A stretch of DNA of 64,000 nt from JACJYC01 sp964558465 (GTDB lineage: Bacteria; Bacteroidota; Bacteroidia; Chitinophagales; Saprospiraceae): assembly GCA_964558465.1 (NCBI GenBank), contig CAZLEF010000001.1, positions 1 to 64,000 of the forward strand. Reading direction: 5' to 3'. The translations under genes were made by a program, and so were the position numbers. Of the stretch, positions 44,380-52,704 are shown in pieces. The first letter of the stretch is position 1; each line of letters starts with the position of its first letter. Below the pieces are notes generated by a model. It saw nothing but the letters and a program-made list of their open reading frames with translations, did not search any database and was not told the origin of the DNA.

Positions 44380-45174
44380 TCAGAGCTTAGTGACGGAAAG
44401 AGACCGGTCGAGGTGAACGTAGCCGCCATCGACATAAAGGTGCTGGCCCGTAATATGCGACGCCCGGTTGGAAAGCAGGAAAACCGCCATATCTGCAATT
44501 TCCTCCGGTGTGGTCAGCCGGTTTTCCAGGGGGATCCTGCTGCCGATCTCCCGCAATTTCTCATCGGGGTTGTCAAATTGGCTGAGCCATTCGTGGTAAA
44601 GCGGGGTCATGACTTCCGCCGGCACGATGGCGTTGACGCGGATGCCGTATTTCAGCAATTCCACCGCCCATTCGCGGGTGAGGGCAAGGATGGCGCCCTT
44701 GGCAGCTACATAAGCGGAGGTATTGCCCTGGCCGGTCACCGCTGTTTTTGAACTGATGTTGAGGATGACGCCTTTGTGTTTTTTGAGGGCATCCAGCGCA
44801 AAATGCGCCAGATAGTAATAATGGAACAGATTTCTTTCCAGGGAGGCCATAAACCCCTGGGGTGTGCCGTGTTCGAGGCCCACGCCGTCGTTGACCCCCG
44901 CATTGTTGACCAGGGCGTCGATCCGGCCCAGCCTGGCCAGGGTTTCTTCCACTACTTCGCGGCAGCTTTCCGGCGAGCCCAATTCCTTGTAAATAGCCAG
45001 GGCCTTTTTTCCCTGTTTTTCGATATCGGCAGCCAGGGTTTCGCCTTCTTCCCTGAGCTTGCCCACGATCACCGGAATACCGCCTTCGGCCGCTACCAGC
45101 CTGCAGATGGCTGCGCCGATCCCCCGGCCTCCGCCGGTGACCAGCACCACTTTGTTTTGAATATTCAGATCCAT
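44380..45174 (-). CDS. SDR-family L-fucose dehydrogenase
   Basis: 264 residues. NAD(P)-binding TGGGRGIGAA near residue 14, NNAG at about 89-92, and the catalytic SSKTAVTGQGNTSAYVAAKG with Tyr-x-x-x-Lys. The C-terminus ends with GQHLYVDGGYVHLDRSL. Family context in the operon indicates oxidation of L-fucose to its lactone, the first step of the non-phosphorylating pathway. It starts three bases after the stop of the lactonase gene, so translation is likely coupled. Cytoplasmic. The precise sugar specificity is inferred from the neighbours. Confidence 0.87.
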   Translation of the reverse strand: MDLNIQNKVVLVTGGGRGIGAAICRLVAAEGGIPVIVGKLREEGETLAADIEKQGKKALAIYKELGSPESCREVVEETLARLGRIDALVNNAGVNDGVGLEHGTPQGFMASLERNLFHYYYLAHFALDALKKHKGVILNISSKTAVTGQGNTSAYVAAKGAILALTREWAVELLKYGIRVNAIVPAEVMTPLYHEWLSQFDNPDEKLREIGSRIPLENRLTTPEEIADMAVFLLSNRASHITGQHLYVDGGYVHLDRSLSVTKL

Positions 45175-45177
45175 CGG

Positions 45178-46005
45178 CTAAAATTGATAAAAAAGTTTTG
45201 CATTCTCTCCCAAAACCAATTCTTTATCTTCATTTGAAAACCCTTCCAGGTAATTTTCCACAATTTGCATCACCTGCAGGTACGTCCCGCCCAGAAGGCA
45301 AACCGGCCAATCGGAGCCGATCATCAACCTTTCCGGGCCGAAGGCTTCAACTACCACGTCGAGGTACGGCCGGAAAACCGCGGGCGTCCAGCCGGCCCAA
45401 TCAGCTTCGGTTATCATGCCCGAAAGTTTGCAATAAATATGGGGAGAAACATTTGCCAGGGCCCGGATATGTTCGGCCCAGGGGTCGGTCTTGCCGGCCT
45501 TAATATAGGGTTTTGCCAGGTGATCCAATACGAACCATTGATCCGGAAACCGGCGGACCAGTTCGATCGCCGCCGGCAACTGATTGGGATAAACCAATAT
45601 ATCGTAAGTGAGGCCAAAATCATCCAAAAAGCCGATCCCCCGCTGAAAATCGGGGCGCAACATAAAATCATCCGGCTCGGCCTGCACAATATGCCGGACG
45701 CCTTTCAGAAGGAAGTTCGTGCCAAGTTGCTCCAGCCGGTCGGGAAGGTATTTGTCCATCAGGTTCACCCAACCTACTACCCCTTTGATAAAATCGTGCC
45801 GGGCTGCCAGATCCAGCAGAAAATCGGTCTCCGCATCCGATTGATCGGCTTGTACGGCTATACACCCTTCGTAACCTGCGGCCTTCAGAATGGGCGCCAG
45901 GTTTTCCGGCATAAAATCCCGCCGGATGGCCCCCATGTCTTCGCCGATCCAGGCGTCACGCACGGGGTTGAAACGCCAGAAATGTTGGTGGCTGTCTATT
46001 TTCAT
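45178..46005 (-). CDS. Amidohydrolase-family L-fuconolactonase
   Basis: About 275 residues from the ATG at 46005 (MKIDSHQHFWRFNPVRDAWI). The annotated longer frame to 46065 encodes repeats of NQQIN from the tandem array and is rejected. The HQH metal motif, the conserved VQADQSDAETDFLLDLA, VVGWVNLMD and the final strand LMIGSDWPVCLLGG with its Asp are typical of the L-fuconolactone/L-rhamnonolactone hydrolase group (COG3618). It hydrolyses the lactone from the dehydrogenase step to L-fuconate. Between it and the preceding hydrolase gene lies the array 46006-46088. Confidence 0.9.
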   Translation of the reverse strand: MKIDSHQHFWRFNPVRDAWIGEDMGAIRRDFMPENLAPILKAAGYEGCIAVQADQSDAETDFLLDLAARHDFIKGVVGWVNLMDKYLPDRLEQLGTNFLLKGVRHIVQAEPDDFMLRPDFQRGIGFLDDFGLTYDILVYPNQLPAAIELVRRFPDQWFVLDHLAKPYIKAGKTDPWAEHIRALANVSPHIYCKLSGMITEADWAGWTPAVFRPYLDVVVEAFGPERLMIGSDWPVCLLGGTYLQVMQIVENYLEGFSNEDKELVLGENAKLFYQF

Positions 46006-46088
46006 ATTGTTGATTTGTTGATTTGTTGATTTGTTGATTTGTTGATTCGAGGGCCCCCGTTTCAAATCAACGAATCAACGAATCAACA
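46006..46088. repeat. Tandem array ttgttgatt / aatcaacg overlapping a stop codon
   Basis: Five copies of tgttgattt, a GC-rich centre (cgagggcccccg) and copies of aatcaacga form a long hairpin. The right arm encodes the last six residues and the TGA stop of the FAH hydrolase gene (46067-46090). Confidence 0.8.
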
Positions 46089-46936
46089 TAACCTACCACC
46101 CGCTGCCTGGCCACACCCATCCCCTCCACGCTGAGTTCCATGATATCGCCGGGTTGAAGGTACCGCTGGGGATTGAGGCCCATACCGACGCCAAAAGGGG
46201 TGCCGGTAGAGATGATATCGCCGGGAAGCAGGGTCATGAACTGGCTGATATAACTCACGAGGAACGGAACTTTGAACACCAGGTCGGAGGTGTTGCTGTT
46301 TTGCATCAACTGGCCGTTGAGCCGGAGCCAGAGCGGTAAATTGCCGGGATCGGGCGCCTCGTCTTTTGTCACGAGGAAAGGGCCCAGCGGCGCAAAGGTA
46401 TCCGCGCTTTTACCTTTCACCCACTGGCCTGCCCGTTCCAACTGAAAGGCGCGTTCGCTGATGTCGTTGTGTACGAGGTAACCGGCTACGTGGTTCATTG
46501 CAACGGCCTCTTCCACGTAAGTTGCCTTTTTGCCGATGACGACCGCCAGTTCGACCTCCCAGTCGGTTTTGAAACTGTTTTTGGGAATGATTACGTCGTC
46601 AAAAGGTCCGCAGATGGCGGTAGTGGCCTTGAAAAACAGCACCGGTTCGGGTGGCAGTTGCATGCCGCTTTCCCTGGCGTGCTGGGCGTAGTTCAACCCC
46701 ACGCAGATCAGCTTGGACGGCCGGGCAACCGGCGGCCCAAGGCGTTCGGTCCGGTCCACCGGCGGGCAATGATCCCCTTGGGTGATCAGCCATTTGCGGA
46801 GGCCTTCGATACCGTCCTCGCGGAAAAACGCCTCATCGAAATCGGGGGTGAAAGCGCTGACATCCAGCCGGCGGCCGTATTCGAGTTCTATGCCCGGTTT
46901 TTCGGCGCCGGATTCGCCAAATCGTAGTAATTTCAT
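46067..46936 (-). CDS. FAH-family hydrolase, probable 2,4-diketo-3-deoxy-L-fuconate hydrolase
   Basis: 289 residues. The fumarylacetoacetase fold is shown by KLICVGLNYAQHARESG, the metal ligands in DWEVELAVVIGKKA and LVHNDISERAFQ, then GDIISTGTPFGVGMG near the end. In the non-phosphorylating L-fucose pathway this family splits 2,4-diketo-3-deoxy-L-fuconate into pyruvate and lactate, which fits the operon. The last residues (VDSLIR) and the stop are encoded by an invading tandem repeat, so the natural C-terminus may have been replaced, but the catalytic core is complete. Confidence 0.88.
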   Translation of the reverse strand: MKLLRFGESGAEKPGIELEYGRRLDVSAFTPDFDEAFFREDGIEGLRKWLITQGDHCPPVDRTERLGPPVARPSKLICVGLNYAQHARESGMQLPPEPVLFFKATTAICGPFDDVIIPKNSFKTDWEVELAVVIGKKATYVEEAVAMNHVAGYLVHNDISERAFQLERAGQWVKGKSADTFAPLGPFLVTKDEAPDPGNLPLWLRLNGQLMQNSNTSDLVFKVPFLVSYISQFMTLLPGDIISTGTPFGVGMGLNPQRYLQPGDIMELSVEGMGVARQRVVGYVDSLIR

Positions 46937-46939
46937 TCA

Positions 46940-47073
46940 CGTATTGTTTGGAATGGTTTGGAGTTGTTTGGAATGGTTTGGAGTTGTTTGGAATGGTTTG
47001 GGGTGGTTTGGGGTGGTTTGGGATGGTTTGGAATGGTTTGGGGTGGTTTGGGGTGGTTTGGAGTTGTTTGGGG
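46940..47073. repeat. Tandem array of tttggaatgg / tttggggtgg units inside the fuc operon
   Basis: Thirteen or so 10-base units of ggtttggaat and ggtttggggt type fill the complete 137-base space between the stop of the SDR gene and the start of the FAH hydrolase gene. It is not self-complementary, unlike the other arrays. Confidence 0.8.
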
Positions 47074-47850
47074 TCAATTATTCAATCTGACAAACCCGCC
47101 ATCGATGGGGTAATCCGTGCCGGTGATGAACCCCGCCTCGTCGGAACAAAGAAAAAGCGCCAGGTGGGCGACCTCCTCCGGCGTACCCATGCGGCCGATG
47201 GGCTGGGTTTTCGACAATTTTTCGAATATTTCGGGTTCCTGGCCCGGATAGTTTTTGGCGATGAAGCCGTCCACAAAGGGGGTATGTATCCGGGCGGGTG
47301 AAATGCTGTTGCAGCGGATATGGTCCGCCAGGTAGTCTTTGGCCACGGAAAGGGTCATGGCCAACACTGCCCCTTTGGTCATGGAATAGGCAAACCGGTC
47401 AGGGATGCCCACCAGCGCCGCCACGGAGGCCATGTTGAGGATCACGCCGCTGCCGTTGGCCTTCATGTGGGGGATACAGGCCTTCATGCAGTGGTAAACG
47501 CCTTTGACGTTGACCCGGTAAAGGCGATCCAGATCTTCCGGGCTGGTTTTTTCCAGGTTGCCGACATGGGCGATACCGGCGTTGTTCACCAGGATATGGA
47601 TGTAGCCCTGGTCGGCAATCCGGTCGATGGCGTCATTGACCGAATCCGGATCGCCGACGTCGCAAGGGTAAAACCCTGCCTGCCCCCCGCCGGACGCGAT
47701 TTGCCCGGCTACTTTCCTGCCTTGGTCCGCATCTGCATCCAGGATATAAACCCGGGCCCCGGCGGCTGCGAACCCTTTCGAAACAGCTTCGCCGATGCCG
47801 CTGCCGCCGCCGGTTACGATCGCTGTCTTATTGTGTAAGGTAACTGTCAT
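47074..47850 (-). CDS. SDR-family 2-keto-3-deoxy-L-fuconate dehydrogenase
   Basis: 258 residues. TGGGSGIGEAV at the nucleotide site, NNAG near 87-90, and the catalytic Ser-Tyr-Lys set in NMASVAALVGIPDRFAYSMT followed by KGAV. Ends TGTDYPIDGGFVRLNN. In the pathway it oxidises 2-keto-3-deoxy-L-fuconate to the diketo compound used by the next gene product. It is 13 bases after the GH127 gene. The stop codon is followed at once by the array at 46940-47073. Confidence 0.87.
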   Translation of the reverse strand: MTVTLHNKTAIVTGGGSGIGEAVSKGFAAAGARVYILDADADQGRKVAGQIASGGGQAGFYPCDVGDPDSVNDAIDRIADQGYIHILVNNAGIAHVGNLEKTSPEDLDRLYRVNVKGVYHCMKACIPHMKANGSGVILNMASVAALVGIPDRFAYSMTKGAVLAMTLSVAKDYLADHIRCNSISPARIHTPFVDGFIAKNYPGQEPEIFEKLSKTQPIGRMGTPEEVAHLALFLCSDEAGFITGTDYPIDGGFVRLNN

Positions 47851-47863
47851 TATTTGTAATTAT

Positions 47864-50233
47864 TCAGCTCGTTTTGATCATCCGCACACTAAAAACAGGC
47901 CCAGCCCGGTGGCCGGTATGGGGCATGAATTTGATCCCGACCTTGTTTTTCCCGTTGGTCAGGTCAGAGGGGATGGGATAAGTAACCGTGATGAACCGGC
48001 CGTCGGCCTTGCCGGAGATATTCTCCGTGGCGATGGTCTGGCCATCTACCTGGATATCAAAAGTTTTGGACCCAGTGAAGCCGCCCCAGTATTCGATGGC
48101 CAGGGCCATCGGCTGATCGGGCAATACCTGCATTTCAAAACCGAACCAGCCGCCGCGTTCGGCGCCCCGCATTTTGCGGTCCTGAAAATCCTGCGGAAAG
48201 GTTTTATCGCCTTCCAGCTTGTGTTCGCGTTCGGGCTGCATTTCGCCCAGTTGCAGGAAATCGTGGGTGAGGGATTCCAGCCTTTTTTTCTCCGCGAGTT
48301 CGGCCTGGTAGGCGGCCTGTTTTTCATCCCATTTTTGCTGGTTGAAAAGGTCCCAATATACGGAATAGCGCCGTTCGTGGGTACGGTAGAAGGGTTTGAG
48401 GGTCACGTCGCGGGGTTTTCCCACCCCCTCGGTTTTGAAGGTATTGGGTTCGCCGGCAACGGGCTTGATCCAGGCGTTCGGGTCGCGGTTTTCGGTGAAG
48501 AAATAGGGCACGTAGTCCGGGGTATGGGCGTTGGGGTCGTCGGCCGGGCCCAGGTCGCCGGCCAGAACCAGCGGGCCGTACATCACGGCTACCCGGTCGG
48601 TATCGTCGGGCATGGTCTCCAGGCGCAGGGTGAAGGGCATTTTGACGGTTACTTTATCTCCGTCCTCCCAGTACCGCCGGATGGGGATAAAACTGCCGGG
48701 GGTTTCTGTTATTTTTTGTGGTTTGCCGTTCACCTGAACCTCAATGCCGGAACGGTCCGTCCAGTAGGGATAACGGATCCGGAGGGTCAGGGCAGTTGGC
48801 GCGGAAGCGGAAAAAACCAAGGTGGTCCCTTGCTGGTCGGGAAAAGTAGTTTCCTGTTTCAGTTTCAGGCCTTTTTCTTCCCAATTGAGTTCGGAAGCGA
48901 TGAACTGGTTGACAAAAAGTTCCTGATCGTTGTGGTAATAGATGGCGCCGCCGTATTTACTGTGGTTTTCCATACCTGTGCCGATGCAGCAGGTAAACCA
49001 TTCGGGGTTCTGGTATTCCTTGATACCGCCCATTTCCAGAGAGAGGTTGTAGATTACCCGCCCGTCGCCGGGATGTTGGGAGGACAGGATCTGGTTGAAC
49101 AGCGCGCGTTCATAAAAATCGCCGACATCTGCCTGGGCTTTGAGCCGGAACAGGTGGTCGGACAGTTTGAGCATGTTGTAGACGTTGCAGGTTTCGGTGG
49201 TTTCGTTGCTCAGGCGGTTGCGGAGTTGGTCGGGTTGGCCAAAGTATTCGTGGTTGCCGTTGCCGCCGGTTACGTAGGAATGGTGGTGGGCTACGCGATC
49301 CCAGAAAAAAGAGGCTGCAGCGAGGTCGCGGGGTTCGAGGGTGAGTTCGTAACGGCGGGCAAGGCCGATGAGTTTGGGTACCTGGGTGTTGGCGTGTTTA
49401 TTGGGCAGGATGTCCTGACCGTCGGCTAGCGGTTCCAGGATGTCTTTATGGTGAAAGACGCGGGAAAGGCGCAGGTAGCGCTCGTCGCCGGTGTCGGCGT
49501 AGAGGTCGGCCAGGGTTTCGTTGATGCCGCCGTGTTCGCAGTTGAGCATGTTCTGCACCTGTTCATCGTTGAGCCCGCTGACGATGGTTTCGATCCAACC
49601 GGCCAGTTTTTTGTTGACTTCCAGGGCTTTTTCGTTTCCGCAGAGGTGGTAGGCGTCGCGCAGGCCGGCCATGGTTTTGTGTTGGTTATAAAACGGCACC
49701 CAGATCCCGTTGAGGTCGAATCCCTGGGAGCGGATATCGCCTTTGGCTACTTCTTCGGTCAGGATTTTTTTGCCATTGGGGAAAGCGCCGATGAAGCCGC
49801 TGCCGTCGGCATCCTGGCAGAGGGCCAGTTCGTCGACGATATAATTGACCCGGTCCAGGAAACGCTGGTCGCCGGTTGTGCGGTACATCAGGGCACAGGC
49901 ACTGAGGTAATGGCCCAGGGTATGGCCCGAGATGGTTTCAGCTTCCCAGCCGCCGTAGTGTTCCGCTTTGGGCTCGAGCCCGGCCGCTTTGCGGAAATTG
50001 GCCAGCATCCGGTCCGGTTGGTAATTGAGCAGGGATTGCGCGTTGAGGTCGGTCGCGTGTTTGAAAGGGCCGCCCAGGAGTTTCACCTGCGCCAGGTCGA
50101 AGGGCAAAACGCGGAAGGTGGCTTTTTCAAGGCCGCCGGTCTGGATGAAGGATTCCGCAGGTTGATTGTCCTGGCAGGCAACCGCAAAAAATCCCAGGAG
50201 GAGGGTAAAGGCGGATTTGGCGTACATTTGCAT
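47864..50233 (-). CDS. GH127-family beta-L-arabinofuranosidase-like lipoprotein (DUF1680)
   Basis: 789 residues. A lipoprotein signal with lipobox VACQ (Cys about residue 20) tethers it to a membrane, probably facing the periplasm. The (alpha/alpha)6-barrel covers about 40-430, with GHTLGHYLSACALMY, ENHEYFGQ-like segment GGNGNHEYFGQ, the zinc/catalytic cluster NETTETCNVYNMLKLS and EWFTCCIGTGMENHSKYG. Beta-sandwich domains follow, with MYGPLVLAGDLG and a C-terminal DUF4986-like part. Relatives release L-arabinofuranose from glycans by a cysteine nucleophile. Its place at the head of an L-fucose-type operon suggests that the substrate is a plant or algal glycan carrying a sugar related to L-fucose. 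Confidence 0.9.
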   Translation of the reverse strand: MQMYAKSAFTLLLGFFAVACQDNQPAESFIQTGGLEKATFRVLPFDLAQVKLLGGPFKHATDLNAQSLLNYQPDRMLANFRKAAGLEPKAEHYGGWEAETISGHTLGHYLSACALMYRTTGDQRFLDRVNYIVDELALCQDADGSGFIGAFPNGKKILTEEVAKGDIRSQGFDLNGIWVPFYNQHKTMAGLRDAYHLCGNEKALEVNKKLAGWIETIVSGLNDEQVQNMLNCEHGGINETLADLYADTGDERYLRLSRVFHHKDILEPLADGQDILPNKHANTQVPKLIGLARRYELTLEPRDLAAASFFWDRVAHHHSYVTGGNGNHEYFGQPDQLRNRLSNETTETCNVYNMLKLSDHLFRLKAQADVGDFYERALFNQILSSQHPGDGRVIYNLSLEMGGIKEYQNPEWFTCCIGTGMENHSKYGGAIYYHNDQELFVNQFIASELNWEEKGLKLKQETTFPDQQGTTLVFSASAPTALTLRIRYPYWTDRSGIEVQVNGKPQKITETPGSFIPIRRYWEDGDKVTVKMPFTLRLETMPDDTDRVAVMYGPLVLAGDLGPADDPNAHTPDYVPYFFTENRDPNAWIKPVAGEPNTFKTEGVGKPRDVTLKPFYRTHERRYSVYWDLFNQQKWDEKQAAYQAELAEKKRLESLTHDFLQLGEMQPEREHKLEGDKTFPQDFQDRKMRGAERGGWFGFEMQVLPDQPMALAIEYWGGFTGSKTFDIQVDGQTIATENISGKADGRFITVTYPIPSDLTNGKNKVGIKFMPHTGHRAGPVFSVRMIKTS

Positions 50234-50273
50234 CCTTTTTAGGTGGATAATGGCGATGTTTTGGTATGTGTGC

Positions 50274-50281
50274 CAAAGCTA
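50274..50281 (-). promoter_or_regulatory. -7 element for the GH127/fuc operon
   Basis: TAGCTTTG on the minus strand matches TAnnTTTG and lies 40 bases upstream of the GH127 start. No TTG is found at the -33 position, which is occupied by the array at 50298. Confidence 0.45.
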
Positions 50282-50297
50282 TAAAAAAATGGGATAG

Positions 50298-50372
50298 GTT
50301 GGGAGACTTGGAGACTTGGAGACTTGGAGACTTGGTGATTTGGAGACTTGGAGACTTGGTGACTTGGTGACC
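50298..50372. repeat. Tandem array of gacttggag units
   Basis: About eight near-identical 9-base copies (ggagacttg, with variants ggtgacttg and ggtgatttg) in the space between divergent transcription units. It is not self-complementary. Confidence 0.8.
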
Positions 50373-50499
50373 GGGCGGCGGCTTTGATTCCCATCGCTAT
50401 TGGAAGTTTGCAACTGGTGTGATTTTTTTGAGGGTTTAGAGCCGGAATTAAATAAGGCGACAAAAGCCGGACGAAGACCATATTATCAGGAATCTTTAC

Positions 50500-50507
50500 T
50501 AGCTTTG
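50500..50507 (+). promoter_or_regulatory. -7 element for the T9SS type B gene
   Basis: TAGCTTTG matches TAnnTTTG, 35 bases before the start at 50543. The -33 element is not clear. Confidence 0.4.
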
Positions 50508-50542
50508 AAAGCTTTTATCAAAAAGACCTGAATATCGCGCTT

Positions 50543-51673
50543 ATGCCATTTCATGCTGAAATCACCCCTCAGGAAACCAGATTTTGCAGGCGTTTATTCC
50601 CGTTTATGCATCAGACTGTGGTTTTTAAAGATCCGCCGGTCTTTCTTGTCTGCCTGCTTATTGTATTCCTGGCGTCAAATCCCGCATTTGCCCAAAAAAT
50701 CCTGAACGGCAGCCTGGAGAGTCCCCAGGTGCAATGCGGTTATAACCTGAGCAACGAGGATTTTACCGGCAAAATGCCCTATGTCACCGGTTTCGGAGCG
50801 AAGAATGAACTGGATATCCTGGAAATCGAATGCGATTACGGTCCTGCGCAGGACGGCCGCCATTTTGTCGCCCTCTTCTGCAAGGCCGGCATTTCAGATG
50901 CGATCGCCCTCCAGCTATCCGAGCCCTTTAACCCGCAACTGAATTACACCCTCGAATTTTATGCAAAAATCGGCCAGACGGACGATCTTTCCGCCCGGCT
51001 CACCCTCGGCATAGCCGAAGCCGACACCTCACACGGAGCGCCCCTTTTTACCACTTCAGAGCTTTATCGCGAATGGACCCGGTACAGTGTCCCGTTCAAA
51101 CCATCGGTGGCTGGGTCCTATATTACAGCCCGGATAGAGACCGGCGGGGAAGTGTGGATCTTTGCCGACCATTTTTCGCTGGTTTGCCCCATGGTTGACC
51201 TTGGACCGGATTCGATCTATTGCACGGTGGATGATCTCCGGCTCGAAGTGGAGGACGTTTTTGATCTTTACCGCTGGAACGACCAATCGACCGGAAATGT
51301 CCTGACGGTTCAGGATCCCGGGTGGTATTGGGTGGAGGCCATAAGCGGGGGCTGCATGGTGCGCGACAGCATCCGGATCCTGGAAGACGAATTCAATTGC
51401 ATTTGCCGGGTATACGCCCCCAATGTTTTTTCACCCAACGACGACGGGATCAACGACAACTGGAGGCCGGTTTCCAGGTGTCCGTTGCAAGATTACGAAT
51501 TGTTGGTCTTCAACCGCTGGGGCGGCCTGATCTTTCAATCCAAAGACCCCTCGGAAGGCTGGTCGGGCCGGGATCTTCCGGCGGGCGTTTATCCTTTTTT
51601 GATCAGGTACCGCACTGCGAATGGAGATCCGGAAGAACGGATCGAACAAGGAATGGTAACTTTGGTCAGATAA
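50543..51673 (+). CDS. T9SS type B sorting domain (gliding motility-associated C-terminal) protein
   Basis: 376 residues; an ATG at 50606 gives a more compact signal peptide (FLVCLLIVFLASNPAFAQ) and may be the true start. The middle holds a carbohydrate-binding-like jelly-roll (LNYTLEFYAKIGQTDDLSAR, YITARIETGGEVWIFADHFS). A short Ig-like segment (DLGPDSIYCTVDDLRLEVED) leads to the C-terminal CHU_C domain (APNVFSPNDDGINDNW, LLVFNRWGGLIFQSKD, LPAGVYPFLIRYRT) that directs secretion by T9SS and usually tethers cargo to the surface. The cargo function is unknown. A DUF3830 gene follows 12 bases later. Confidence 0.88.
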   Translation: MPFHAEITPQETRFCRRLFPFMHQTVVFKDPPVFLVCLLIVFLASNPAFAQKILNGSLESPQVQCGYNLSNEDFTGKMPYVTGFGAKNELDILEIECDYGPAQDGRHFVALFCKAGISDAIALQLSEPFNPQLNYTLEFYAKIGQTDDLSARLTLGIAEADTSHGAPLFTTSELYREWTRYSVPFKPSVAGSYITARIETGGEVWIFADHFSLVCPMVDLGPDSIYCTVDDLRLEVEDVFDLYRWNDQSTGNVLTVQDPGWYWVEAISGGCMVRDSIRILEDEFNCICRVYAPNVFSPNDDGINDNWRPVSRCPLQDYELLVFNRWGGLIFQSKDPSEGWSGRDLPAGVYPFLIRYRTANGDPEERIEQGMVTLVR

Positions 51674-51685
51674 AAGTAAACCTTG

Positions 51686-52111
51686 ATGCAAGGCTTCATC
51701 ATCCAGACGCCCCAAAACGGGGCTATCCGTTTCAATTTCTACCCGGAAGCCGCCCCGGCTACGGTGGCCGCATTTCTTCGGGCGCTCCCCTTTTCCAGGC
51801 TGTTTTTCCACGCCCGGGTGTCGGGCCGGGAAATCTGGATCGATGACGCGCCGCTGCTGGACATCCCCCAGGAAAACGCCTCGGTATTTGCAGCCCCCGG
51901 TGAGATTGTGATCGGGCCAAAATTCCCCGACCGGAACCGGATCAAAGGCTGCATGGGCATCTTTTACGGGGAGGGCCAATTGCTCGACTGCGGCAATATT
52001 TTCGGCAAGGTGTTTGAAGCGGACATGCCCCGGCTCCAGGTGTTGGGCGATGCCATCTGGCGTGGTGGCGCGCAAACCCTCACTTTTGAGATGATGGACG
52101 GCAGATGGTAG
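51686..52111 (+). CDS. DUF3830 cyclophilin-like protein
   Basis: 141 residues from the ATG at 51686; a TTG one codon earlier is the alternative. The cyclophilin-like barrel of the DUF3830 group is recognisable: GAIRFNFYPEAAPATVAAFL, FFHARVSGREIWIDDAP, APGEIVIGPK, then KGCMGIFYGEGQLLDCGNIF and GKVF. The function is unknown. Genes of this type sit with many unrelated neighbours. Its stop (TAG in gatggtagacggtagacgg) lies inside a short tandem repeat. Confidence 0.75.
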   Translation: MQGFIIQTPQNGAIRFNFYPEAAPATVAAFLRALPFSRLFFHARVSGREIWIDDAPLLDIPQENASVFAAPGEIVIGPKFPDRNRIKGCMGIFYGEGQLLDCGNIFGKVFEADMPRLQVLGDAIWRGGAQTLTFEMMDGRW

Positions 52112-52130
52112 ACGGTAGACGGTTGGCTCC
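52085..52130. repeat. Short tandem repeat at the DUF3830 stop (ggtagacggtagacgg)
   Basis: Three near-copies of gatggtagacg cover the last codons and the TAG stop. A small example of the stop-codon-associated arrays seen across the window. Confidence 0.5.
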
Positions 52131-52180
52131 TGAGCGAAGTCGAAGGAGACATAGACGGCTTGGCATAGGTGAACGTTTTT

Positions 52181-52216
52181 AAAAGAAAAAGCCGGGTTTG
52201 CAATAAGAAACCCGGC
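52181..52216 (-). terminator. Rho-independent terminator for the TonB-like gene
   Basis: Read on the minus strand: gccgggttt, an eight-base loop and aaacccggc, followed by tttttctttt. It begins 22 bases after the stop of the gene at 52239 and is well placed for it. The two flanking genes converge here. Confidence 0.8.
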
Positions 52217-52238
52217 GGCTCTGCCTCAGAAAGTCAGA

Positions 52239-52631
52239 TCACCCTTTCAGCAGGTTAAACCTGAAGATGATGCTCCTTTCGCTTTCTACCGGCCGGTCGC
52301 CCTGTATGGCGGGCATCCAGTCGGGCATCGACTTGATCGCCTTGGTGACCGCGTTGTCGAAAAGAATGCCAAGCCCTTCCTGAATCCTGATCCCGGTCAC
52401 TTCGCCGGTCGGCAACACGGTAAAAAAGACCTGAAACCTTCCGCTGATGCCATCTTCTCTTGCGGTCATGGGATACTTCAAGTGCTTTTTGAAGTGTTTG
52501 TGGAGGGCTTGATCACCTCCGGGGAATTCGGCTTCCTGGAATGTTACGTCGGGTGATTCCATTTGTCCGAAAGAAATAAAGGGACTACAAAATGCCAGCA
52601 ACAGGCCGACACAGAACATTACAGTTTTCAT
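52239..52631 (-). CDS. Secreted protein with a TonB C-terminal domain
   Basis: 130 residues. A signal peptide ending FISFGQ (about residue 23) replaces the usual membrane anchor and proline-rich spacer. The mature protein is a single TonB-like domain (LHKHFKKHLKYPMTAREDGI, SGRFQVFFTVLPTGEVTGIR, SERSIIFRFNLLKG). Without a membrane anchor it cannot transduce energy in the standard way; such solitary domains may act as periplasmic adaptors. It is followed by a good terminator. Confidence 0.8.
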   Translation of the reverse strand: MKTVMFCVGLLLAFCSPFISFGQMESPDVTFQEAEFPGGDQALHKHFKKHLKYPMTAREDGISGRFQVFFTVLPTGEVTGIRIQEGLGILFDNAVTKAIKSMPDWMPAIQGDRPVESERSIIFRFNLLKG

Positions 52632-52704
52632 CTGGTTTGAATTTTGGGTAAAAAATGGTTATTCTTCATCTGCGCCACAGATCAATATAGCGGCGCCGGT
52701 TGGT

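Noticed and set aside
46940..47073. Regular repeat array considered as a CRISPR
   Set aside because: Units are about 10 bases with no spacers between them and no cas genes nearby; the same holds for the arrays at 16466 and 50298.
47795..49429. 544-codon plus-strand frame
   Set aside because: Antisense shadow of the GH127 gene; the translation has no domain and the minus-strand gene is complete.
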